Positions 13,496 to 19,973 of a stretch of 19,973 bases of DNA are shown piece by piece. The notes beneath the pieces are model-generated. The model saw nothing but the letters and a program-made list of their open reading frames with translations, was not told where the DNA came from and searched no databases. Each line of letters starts with the position of its first letter. Within the stretch, counting starts at the first letter, position 1. Both the position numbers and the translations under genes were made by a program. Source of the stretch: AC-37 sp036389105 (lineage in GTDB: Bacteria; Actinomycetota; Thermoleophilia; Solirubrobacterales; Thermoleophilaceae). The stretch spans positions 1 through 19,973 of the forward strand of contig DASVQK010000091.1 in the NCBI GenBank assembly GCA_036389105.1, read 5' to 3'.

Positions 13496-14506
13496 CTAGC
13501 CGGACTCAGTCGAGACCCCCTTCTCGCGCTCGATCTTCGCCACGACGCCCTTCTGCGGGTCGAAGAACCTGTCGCCGACCATGGACCAGCCGCCGAACTT
13601 CGCGATCGTGAACAGCTTGGCCGGCTTCGGGTACCGCTCGGCCCCTGCCGTGCCCTCCACCACGGGCCGGTAGCCCTTCTGGGCGAAGATCGCCTGGGCT
13701 GCCGGCGAGTAGAGGAACTCGACGAACGCGGCGGCCGCCTCCGGGTCGCCCGGCTCGAGCGTCGCCGCCACCGGGTTCTCGATCAGGATCGTCTCGCGAG
13801 GCACGACGTAGTCCAGTTCGATCCCCTTCTGCCGCGCGGTGATCGCCTCGTTCTCGTACGCGATCAGCACGTCGCCCTTGCCGCTGGAGAACGTCTGGAG
13901 GGCGTCGCGCGCGCTCTTGTCCTGCACCGCCACGTTCTCGAACAGCTTGGCCAGGAACTGCTCGGCCTCGGCGGGCGAGGCGCCCTGGGCGATCTGGCTG
14001 CCGTACGCGGCCATGATGTTCCAGCGCGCGCCCCCCGAGGTGAACGGGTTGGGCGTGATCACCTCGACCCCGGGCTTGAGCAGGTCGCTCCAGCCCCTGA
14101 TGCCCCTCGGGTTGCCCTTGCGCGTGGCCAGCACCACCACCGAGTCGGTGACGATTCCCCTGTGCGGGCCACCGTTCCAAGAGGGCGCGACCAGGCCCGC
14201 CTTCACCAGCCGCGTCACGTCGGGCTCGAGCGAGAACTCGACGACGTCCGCGTGCAGGCCGCCCTCGACGGAGCGGCTCTGCTCGCCGGACGCGCCGTAG
14301 GACTGCGTGAACTCGACGCCCCTGCCGTCCGCGGTCCTCTGAAAGGCCGGGATCAGGGCCTCGTACGCCTCCTTGGGCGTCGAGAACGCGACGAGGGCGA
14401 TCCTCTTCTCGCCGCCGCCTCCGGAGCCGCCGCAGCCCGCCGCGAGCGCGGCGGCCGCGGTCAGCGCCAGGATGGCCGGGACGGCCCGCGCGATCGTTCG
14501 TGTCAT
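13496..14506 (-). CDS. Sulfate-binding lipoprotein of the ABC transporter
   Basis: A 336-residue lipoprotein precursor. A signal peptide (TRTIARAVPAILALTAAAAL) ends in the lipobox LAAGC with the lipidated Cys at 25, followed by a Gly/Ser linker. The mature part matches CysP/Sbp proteins: LVAFSTPKEAYEALIPAFQ, FTQSYGASGEQSRSVEGGLH, ADVVEFSLEPDVTRLV, IVTDSVVVLATRKGNP and the later TSGGARWNIMAAYGS. The protein binds sulfate or thiosulfate outside the membrane and hands it to CysT/CysW. ATG 14506 is favoured because it gives a correct signal peptide and follows a GGGAA; the frame is open 36 codons further without coding character. It leads the four-gene transporter operon. Confidence 0.92.
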   Translation of the reverse strand: MTRTIARAVPAILALTAAAALAAGCGGSGGGGEKRIALVAFSTPKEAYEALIPAFQRTADGRGVEFTQSYGASGEQSRSVEGGLHADVVEFSLEPDVTRLVKAGLVAPSWNGGPHRGIVTDSVVVLATRKGNPRGIRGWSDLLKPGVEVITPNPFTSGGARWNIMAAYGSQIAQGASPAEAEQFLAKLFENVAVQDKSARDALQTFSSGKGDVLIAYENEAITARQKGIELDYVVPRETILIENPVAATLEPGDPEAAAAFVEFLYSPAAQAIFAQKGYRPVVEGTAGAERYPKPAKLFTIAKFGGWSMVGDRFFDPQKGVVAKIEREKGVSTESG

Positions 14507-14527
14507 CGAATAGTTCCCATTCTCGAT
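14505..14527. promoter_or_regulatory. Inverted repeat over start codon of the sulfate-binding protein, candidate operator
   Basis: ATCGAAT (14505-14511) and ATTCTCGAT (14519-14527) form an AT-rich dyad, perfect apart from one extra base, in otherwise GC-rich DNA. It covers the start codon and ribosome site of the first transporter gene. A protein bound here would block both initiation and elongation. The Cys-free Rrf2 regulator at 10453 is a candidate ligand by context only. Confidence 0.35.
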
Positions 14528-14649
14528 CAGCTTTATGGACTTTCGGGGCGGCGGAATGTACCACGCAGGCTGCGCGGGCACAGGAGCAGCACTCGGGAAG
14601 CGGGCCTTCCCCACGCAAGGGGCCTGACCCGCGGGGTTTCCTCTGGCGG
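14528..14649 (-). promoter_or_regulatory. Promoter region of the sulfate transporter operon
   Basis: On the minus strand TACATT (14560-14555) is a fair -10 box about 50 bases before the ATG; no good -35 is seen. Further upstream CCCC and GGGG arms around ACGCAA (about 14608-14621) with flanking GGCC make an imperfect hairpin that may end the peroxiredoxin transcript. I see no known riboswitch signature such as a SAM or other sulfur-related motif. Confidence 0.3.
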
Positions 14650-15120
14650 CTAGGCGGCGGTGGGCGCGCCCAGCGAGTCGAGCGCCTGGCGCAGCTCGTC
14701 GACGTCCTGGTAGTCCAGGCCCAGCGTGTGGTCGTGGCGGTGGCGCACCACGCCCTGCTCGTCCACGATCACCACGGCGCGGCGCACTCCCACCACGGGG
14801 GCGTGGGCCCCGTAGGACTTGGCCACCGAGCCGTCCACGTCGGCCAGCAGCGGCACGTTCAGCCCGTGCTTGGCCACGAACGCCTCGTGCGACTCGAGGT
14901 CCTGCGACGAGATGCCGACCACCGTGGCGCCGAGGTCGGACACGTCCTCGGCGCGATCCCGGTAGGAGCAGAACTGGCGCGTGCAGACCGGCGTGTCGTC
15001 GCCCGGGTAGAAGAGCAGCACCACGCGCTCGCCGCGGTGGTCGGACAGGCGGAAGCGCCCGTCGGTCCCGTCGAGCTCGAAGTCGGGCGCCTGCTCGCCC
15101 ACCTTTGGTCCCTTGGCCAT
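14650..15120 (-). CDS. Peroxiredoxin, PrxQ/BCP type
   Basis: A 156-residue thiol peroxidase of the BCP/PrxQ group that reduces hydrogen and alkyl peroxides using thioredoxin-like donors. The peroxidatic site is YPGDDTPVCTRQFCSYRD: peroxidatic Cys46 follows the usual TP, and a second Cys51 five residues later is in the resolving position of atypical two-Cys members. The N-terminal KVGEQAPDFELDGTDG and the GISSQDLESHEAF segment also fit. ATG 15120 has GGGAGG eight bases upstream. It lies between the DNA-repair genes and the sulfate transporter, all on the minus strand; the gap of 143 bases to the transporter suggests separate transcription. Confidence 0.92.
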   Translation of the reverse strand: MAKGPKVGEQAPDFELDGTDGRFRLSDHRGERVVLLFYPGDDTPVCTRQFCSYRDRAEDVSDLGATVVGISSQDLESHEAFVAKHGLNVPLLADVDGSVAKSYGAHAPVVGVRRAVVIVDEQGVVRHRHDHTLGLDYQDVDELRQALDSLGAPTAA

Positions 15121-15169
15121 CGTCGACGCCTCCCAGCGCTCGCTTGGACGGGGAAGGTTACGGAACGGG

Positions 15170-16069
15170 TCAGGTGGGCGACGGCAGCGCGCGGGCCCGG
15201 CGGGCCATCCCCGCCCAGGGATCCCCGTCCGCCTCCAGCCGATCGGCGGCGTCGCGGACGGTCCACCGATCGGGCCGCAGCCGCCGGTCGTCAAGCTCCT
15301 CCCAGCGCACGGGCATCGCCACCGGCGCCCGCGGCCGAGCGCGAACCGCGAAGGCCGCCACCGCGTGCTGCGCGTACGCGTTGCGGTTCACGTCCACGTA
15401 GATCTTGTCGCCCCGCTCGGCCTTGTGCCACTCCAGCGTCAGCCGCCGTGGGTCGTCGCGCACCAGCTCCTCGGCCAGGGCGCGGGCGAAGCGGTGCACC
15501 TGCGTGAACGACGGCCCGCGGCGCAGCGGCACCACCACGTGCACGCCGCGCGAGCCGCTGACCATCGCGTACGGCACGAGCCCCACGCCGCGCAGCCGCG
15601 ACCCGGTCTCGCGCGCCGCCGCGCGCACGTCGGCGAACCCCGTACCCGACGGGTCGAAGTCGAAGATCAGCCGGTCGGGCTCGCGCGGCCGGTCGCCTCG
15701 GGCCGGCCAGACGTGCGGCGTCACCACGTTCTGGCCCGCCAGGTAGACCAGCGTGGCCGCGTCCTCGATCGTCACGTGCGTGACGGTGCCGCCGCGCTTG
15801 TCCACGGTCACCCGCCGGATCCAGTCCGGGAAGTGCTCGGGCACCGCCTTCATGAAGAAGCCGCCGCGCGCTACCCCGCCGGGGAACGCCTGCATCGCCA
15901 GCGGACGCCCGCGCACGTGCGGCAGCATCGCCGGCGCGACGCGCTCGTAGTGGCGGGCCAGGTCCAGCTTCGTCACGCCGGCCTCCGGGAACAGCACCTT
16001 GTCGGGGTGGGTGACCGGCACGCGGCGGCGGCCCACCCGCAGCTCGGCCGCGCCTCCTCGCGCGCTCAT
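15170..16069 (-). CDS. LigD-type polymerase/primase domain protein
   Basis: A 299-residue protein equal to the polymerase domain of bacterial LigD, standing alone. It begins with the family motif THPDKVLFPEAGVTKLDL, then FFMKAVPEHFPDW, and has the metal-binding pair in FDFDPS (D137 and D139), the SGSRGVHVVVPL loop (171-182) and the third acid in KIYVDVNRN (D226). These enzymes add nucleotides, often ribonucleotides, at breaks before sealing. ATG 16069 overlaps the ligase stop in ATGA, so it is translated after the ligase. There is no phosphoesterase domain and no Ku gene in the window. Confidence 0.93.
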   Translation of the reverse strand: MSARGGAAELRVGRRRVPVTHPDKVLFPEAGVTKLDLARHYERVAPAMLPHVRGRPLAMQAFPGGVARGGFFMKAVPEHFPDWIRRVTVDKRGGTVTHVTIEDAATLVYLAGQNVVTPHVWPARGDRPREPDRLIFDFDPSGTGFADVRAAARETGSRLRGVGLVPYAMVSGSRGVHVVVPLRRGPSFTQVHRFARALAEELVRDDPRRLTLEWHKAERGDKIYVDVNRNAYAQHAVAAFAVRARPRAPVAMPVRWEELDDRRLRPDRWTVRDAADRLEADGDPWAGMARRARALPSPT

Positions 16070-17043
16070 GCCTCGCGCACCACGTCGCGCGCGGGCTTGT
16101 CGTCGCGCAGCCCGAGGAAGCGGGGGTGCCGCAGACGGCCGTCGCCGGTCCACTCGGTGAAGCCGACCTGGGCCACCAGCTCCGGCTCGACCCAGGTCAC
16201 GTCGCCACGCGGCAGGTCGTCCCGGCCGGCGAACGGCGGCTCGTCGCGCCGCAGCGCGCGCAGGCGGCGCCCCAGGTCGCGCAGCGTCCCGCGGTCGAAG
16301 CCCGTGCCCACCTTCCCCGCGTAGCGCAGCGCGCCCGAGCGGTCGAAGTGCCCTACCAGCAGCGCGCCCAGCTCCACGCGCGAGCCGCGCGGGGCGGTGT
16401 AGCCACCCACCACCAGCTCCTGCCCCTGCTCGCACTTCAGCTTCAACCAGTCGCGCGACCTCGCGGCCGTGTAGGGGCTGTCGGCGCGCTTGGCGATCAG
16501 GCCCTCCCAGCCCCTGCGGCAGGCCTCGCCGAACAGCTCCTCGCCGTCGCGGTTGCGGTGCGGCGTGAAGCGCAGCGGCCCCTCGAAGTCGAAGGTCCGG
16601 CGCAGTAGCGCCTTGCGGGCGCGCAGCGGCAGCGCCCGCGTGTCCTGCCCGCACAGCCACACGAGATCGAACGCGTAGAGGAAGACCCGCGCGCCCCGCT
16701 GCCCGCGCCGGGCCAGGCGCGCGAAGCTGGTCCGCGAGCCTTCGAACGCCACCACCTCGCCATCGATGGCGAACCGCTTGACCGGCTCGTCGCGCAGCGC
16801 CCGGGCCACCTCCGGATAGCGCTCGTTCATCGACAGGTTGTTGCGCGACAGCAGCCTCACCCCGTCGACCGTGCGGATCGCGAAGCAGCGGATGCCGTCC
16901 AGCTTCCGCTCGAACACCCAGCCGGGATCGCTGAAGCGCTCGCTCGTGAGCACCGCCTTCATCGGCTCCGCCCGCGCGGGGGCGGACGCCGGCCTCAACA
17001 GCGCGCGCTGACCGGCCGGCAGCTCGGCGAACGGGTCGTCCAC
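16066..17043 (-). CDS. ATP-dependent DNA ligase, LigD/LigC type
   Basis: A 325-residue ligase with the adenylation and OB domains. The nucleotidyl lysine is K47 in FERKLDGIR; other ligase motifs are IDGEVVAF (93-100), the EGLIAKR segment (about 180-186) and WLKLK (199-203). The C-terminal part (VVGGYTAPRGSRVELGALLV and later VTWVEPELVAQVGFTEWTGD) is that of LigD/LigC end-joining ligases. The start is GTG 17043. The open frame reaches further up, but the sequence there lacks coding character and TATGAC (17055-17050) would be a -10 box six bases before the GTG, so the message may be leaderless. It heads a two-gene unit with the polymerase and is divergent from the helicase. Confidence 0.92.
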   Translation of the reverse strand: MDDPFAELPAGQRALLRPASAPARAEPMKAVLTSERFSDPGWVFERKLDGIRCFAIRTVDGVRLLSRNNLSMNERYPEVARALRDEPVKRFAIDGEVVAFEGSRTSFARLARRGQRGARVFLYAFDLVWLCGQDTRALPLRARKALLRRTFDFEGPLRFTPHRNRDGEELFGEACRRGWEGLIAKRADSPYTAARSRDWLKLKCEQGQELVVGGYTAPRGSRVELGALLVGHFDRSGALRYAGKVGTGFDRGTLRDLGRRLRALRRDEPPFAGRDDLPRGDVTWVEPELVAQVGFTEWTGDGRLRHPRFLGLRDDKPARDVVREA

Positions 17044-17049
17044 GGGACT

Positions 17050-17055
17050 GTCATA
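17050..17055 (-). promoter_or_regulatory. Candidate -10 box of a leaderless ligase transcript
   Basis: TATGAC on the minus strand ends six bases before the ligase GTG, so transcription would begin at or next to the start codon. No Shine-Dalgarno precedes the GTG, which agrees. The -35 region is poor. Confidence 0.3.
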
Positions 17056-17219
17056 GCGAAAAGCGGGGCCGCGACCGCGCGTGCTGCTAGCTTCACTGGA
17101 GCGGACGGCCCCTTTGCCTCCGCGAGGTTTGTCGTCTCGTGCGCTCCGGCGGTCCGGGTCAGTCGAATCTCCCGAATCGTCAGGCGGTCCGCTCAGCGGC
17201 CGCAGCAAGGAGCTCACAC
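17056..17219. promoter_or_regulatory. Divergent region between ligase and helicase, with direct repeats
   Basis: About 165 bases without a gene. The nine-base GGCGGTCCG occurs at 17148-17156 and 17183-17191, and CGAATC occurs at 17164-17169 and 17173-17178 between them. An AAGGAG ribosome site for the helicase lies near 17207-17212. No good promoter is visible; repeats so close to the helicase may be in its leader and may serve regulation. Confidence 0.3.
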
Positions 17220-18365
<1,146 letters not shown>

Positions 18366-18372
18366 GCGCTCC

Positions 18373-18591
18373 CTAGCGGCTGCCGAACTTCGCGCGCACC
18401 TCGGCGGCGTCGCGAAGGTCGGCGTCGCGGCGGCGCTCGGCCGCCTGGCGCTCCTGGGCGGCACGCTGCTCCTTGCCGGCCTTGCGGGCCTGCTGGTTGC
18501 GAGCCGCGATGCGCTCCTTCTCGGCCTTCCAAGCTGCCTCGCCGCGCTTGGCCGGCTGCCCTGTCTCCACAGGAGGAGTCTGCTCGGTCAT
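18373..18591 (-). CDS. Small highly charged helical protein, 72 residues
   Basis: A soluble protein made mainly of Ala, Arg, Lys, Glu and Gln. After a short polar start (TEQTPPVETGQPAKRGEAAW) it runs as one long predicted helix (KEQRAAQERQAAERRRDADL) and ends in EVRAKFGSR. Third codon positions are strongly G or C, so it is a real gene although I recognise no family. The composition suggests a coiled coil or nucleic-acid or ribosome association; this is inference. ATG 18591 is preceded by GAGGACGAGGAC, a usable ribosome site. It is convergent with the helicase. Confidence 0.68.
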   Translation of the reverse strand: MTEQTPPVETGQPAKRGEAAWKAEKERIAARNQQARKAGKEQRAAQERQAAERRRDADLRDAAEVRAKFGSR

Positions 18592-18732
18592 GTCCTCGTC
18601 CTCGCTGGCCCCGTTGGATCCTGACCACAGGAGGGTGCGGGGACCGCGAGCACCCGGCGGTGGAACCTGCGACAGAGGGTAGTCGGCTTTGCGTTGCAGG
18701 ATCGGCGCGGGCGCCGTGGAACAAGCGGCTCG
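18592..18732. other. Divergent intergenic region, 141 bases
   Basis: It separates the charged 72-residue gene (minus) from the small membrane-anchored gene (plus). I see no convincing promoter pair; TACCCT on the minus strand (about 18682-18677) is the only possible -10 box. There is no strong inverted repeat. Confidence 0.25.
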
Positions 18733-18987
18733 ATGGCTCGCACGGAGAGATCGAGGAGCATGTTGCCCCTGCTCGGCCTGGTGGTCGGCGTCTGCGCGAT
18801 CGTCGGCGCCATCGCGCTCTCGAACGTCGCGTCCGACACCGGGAAGCGCGCCTGCGTCGAGGCGGCGCAGGCCAAATACCCGGCGGTCGCGGTCACCGCC
18901 TTCGTGACGAAGGACAGGTCTTCATCCGGGCCTTTGAAGGTCTCATTCGTCAAGGAAAGGGCCCGCGCGGTCGACAAGTGCGACTGA
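18733..18987 (+). CDS. Small membrane-anchored or secreted protein with two extracytoplasmic cysteines
   Basis: An 84-residue protein if started at ATG 18733, or 75 residues from the in-frame ATG 18760, which has GGAGAG about ten bases upstream; the frame is open above but weak. A basic start precedes one hydrophobic helix (LPLLGLVVGVCAIVGAIAL), then an approximately 50-residue domain outside the membrane with SDTGKRACVEAAQAKYPAVA and ends in AVDKCD. The two Cys in the outer part could form a disulfide. No family is recognised. It is on the same strand as, and 72 bases upstream of, the collagen-like gene. Confidence 0.62.
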   Translation: MARTERSRSMLPLLGLVVGVCAIVGAIALSNVASDTGKRACVEAAQAKYPAVAVTAFVTKDRSSSGPLKVSFVKERARAVDKCD

Positions 18988-18992
18988 CCTGA

Positions 18993-19008
18993 GCGCCCGC
19001 ACGGGCGC
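18993..19008 (+). terminator. Short GC hairpin after the small anchored protein
   Basis: GCGCCCG (18993-18999) and CGGGCGC (19002-19008) are perfect inverted copies with two bases between. It lies six bases beyond the stop at 18987 and before the collagen-like gene. No T tract follows, so termination strength is uncertain. Confidence 0.45.
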
Positions 19009-19059
19009 GTAGCCGGCGAAACACGTCAAGAACCGGCTTCACCAGCCGATAAGTCCCTG

Positions 19060-19973
19060 ATGTTTCCTTGGACGCGATCGGCGTGGTTTCGCCGCACTGT
19101 CGCCGGGCTGTCCACGCTCTTCGTGGGCGTGGTCCTCGCAACCTCGCTCATGGCCGAGGGCAGCGCGCTGAAGCGCGAGCCCGTGAAGTTCGACTCGGTC
19201 AGCTGCGGAAAGGGCAAGTCCGACAAGGCGTCCGGGCGCAGCCGGCCGCAACGCGGGTGCCGCCGGCAGCGTCCGATCCAGACCTTCAAGATCCGCGGCG
19301 GCGACGGCAGGATCTCGCGGGCCGAGCTGGCTCGCGCCCTCGAGTCGATGCCGAAGCTGACCGGTCCGCGTGGACTGCGCGGCGGCCGCGGCCGGCGCGG
19401 CGCGGCCGGCCTGCCCGGCCCGGCGGGATTGCGCGGCCGTGCCGGCGCGGGCAAGCCCGGAGCGGCCGGCGCCCCCGGCCTGCCCGGCCACGACGGCGCC
19501 GCCGGCCAGCAGGGCGAGGCGGGCGAACGCGGCGCACACGGGCCCAAGGGCGACGACGGCGCCGTCGGTGCGGCCGGAGCGCAGGGGATTCAGGGCATTC
19601 AGGGCGACCAGGGCGAGACCGGCCCCGCCGGACCCCAGGGCGTGCCGGGCCAGATCGGCGCGACCGGCCCCGCCGGGCCTCAGGGCACGCAGGGCGACGT
19701 CGGCCCCGCCGGGCCCGCGGGGGACATCGGCCCCCAGGGCCCCCAGGGCGACGTCGGGCCGGCCGGCCCCACCGGGCCGCAGGGCCAGGCCGGACCGCAG
19801 GGTCTGCAGGGCGACGTCGGGCCGCAGGGGCCGCAGGGCGACATCGGCCCGCAGGGCATCCAGGGCATTCAGGGACTTCAGGGCATCCAGGGGCTGCAGG
19901 GCGACATCGGGCCGCAGGGCGTCCAGGGCGACGTCGGGCCGCAGGGGCCCGTCGGGCCGCAGGGACCGCTGGG
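19060..19973 (+). CDS. Collagen-like surface protein, 3' end beyond window
   Basis: The first 304 residues of a protein with a triple-helix domain. The N-terminal 35 residues hold a basic start and one hydrophobic helix (TVAGLSTLFVGVVLATSL), a signal peptide or anchor. Residues 36-101 form a basic linker with Cys at about 49 and 67, and the segment TFKIRGGDGRISRAELARAL. From residue 102 Gly occurs at every third position for about 67 triplets, of kinds such as GPQ, GDV, GIQ, GPA and GLQ, with many Gln in the third place. This is a bacterial collagen; such proteins form surface fibres or stalks and often carry a C-terminal head domain, which would lie beyond the window. ATG 19060 has no strong ribosome site. 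One register slip is present early in the repeat (GRA, GA, GKP). There is no stop codon before the window edge. Confidence 0.85.
   Translation, partial: MFPWTRSAWFRRTVAGLSTLFVGVVLATSLMAEGSALKREPVKFDSVSCGKGKSDKASGRSRPQRGCRRQRPIQTFKIRGGDGRISRAELARALESMPKLTGPRGLRGGRGRRGAAGLPGPAGLRGRAGAGKPGAAGAPGLPGHDGAAGQQGEAGERGAHGPKGDDGAVGAAGAQGIQGIQGDQGETGPAGPQGVPGQIGATGPAGPQGTQGDVGPAGPAGDIGPQGPQGDVGPAGPTGPQGQAGPQGLQGDVGPQGPQGDIGPQGIQGIQGLQGIQGLQGDIGPQGVQGDVGPQGPVGPQGPL
19363..19973 (+). repeat. DNA repeat encoding Gly-X-Y triplets
   Basis: The coding sequence becomes repetitive at 19363. The later part is built from near copies of units such as CAGGGCGACGTCGGGCCG, and CAGGGC or CAGGGG occurs dozens of times from about 19590 on. 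Units differ mainly by third bases, as in collagen genes that grow by unequal exchange. The repeat continues past the window. Confidence 0.85.

Noticed and set aside
14507..14649. A SAM-type riboswitch before the sulfate transporter
   Set aside because: Context fits a sulfur-sensing switch, but none of the conserved stems or core bases is visible and the leader seems only about 40-50 bases.
19680..19868. A minus-strand frame reading Gly-Pro-rich repeats opposite the collagen gene
   Set aside because: It is the reverse complement of Gly-X-Y codons (GGC/GCC, CCG/CGG), so it mimics a repeat protein; the plus frame has the signal helix and continuous register.
19363..19973. Regular short repeats as a possible CRISPR array
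   Set aside because: The period is nine or a multiple of nine bases, without unique spacers, and the frame encodes Gly-X-Y triplets throughout.

Overview
This is a high-GC window (almost every codon in the real genes ends in G or C) from an actinobacterium-like chromosome. Gene content suggests the Thermoleophilia/Solirubrobacterales side of Actinomycetota: several unlinked stress-signalling proteins, small charged orphan proteins, a bacterial collagen-like protein and an unfused LigD-type ligase and polymerase. The taxonomic placement is inference; no rRNA or other phylogenetic marker lies in the window, and I recognised no tRNA, CRISPR array, insertion sequence or prophage gene.

Layout. 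1-2575: the 3' part of an unrecognised gene and a fatty-acyl-CoA ligase on the minus strand, divergent from a METTL7-like methyltransferase. 2572-4607: a signalling block with a FliA/WhiG-type sigma factor (minus), a NarL/FixJ response regulator (plus) and a small two-helix membrane protein with a very acidic tail (minus). 4765-8806: a secreted, membrane-anchored protein that looks like a polysaccharide-lyase toroid, then a membrane-bound GAF-PP2C (RsbU-like) phosphatase. 8803-8930: a good promoter, two perfect hairpins and no gene, the best candidate for an undescribed small RNA here. 8932-10239: a minus-strand DMT transporter, a 55-residue small protein and a cold-shock protein.

10453-14506 is a sulfate-uptake block. 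A cysteine-free Rrf2 regulator faces a four-gene sulfate ABC transporter operon (binding lipoprotein, two permeases, ATPase), and a peroxiredoxin (14650-15120) lies upstream on the same strand. 15170-17043 holds an ATP-dependent DNA ligase and a LigD-type polymerase/primase with ATGA-overlapping frames, a two-protein version of the bacterial end-joining enzyme. 17220-18365 is a DEAD-box RNA helicase, followed by a convergent 72-residue charged protein, a small membrane-anchored protein and a collagen-like surface protein that runs off the window end.

The window is very compact: no gene-free stretch exceeds about 215 bases. Convergent neighbours are packed tightly, and two of the pairs share a CTAG so that each stop codon lies on the other strand of its partner's. 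Themes that connect the genes are stress and envelope signalling (sigma factor, response regulator, phosphatase), sulfur and redox supply (Rrf2 regulator, sulfate transporter, peroxiredoxin), DNA-end repair, and RNA chaperone functions (cold-shock protein, helicase).
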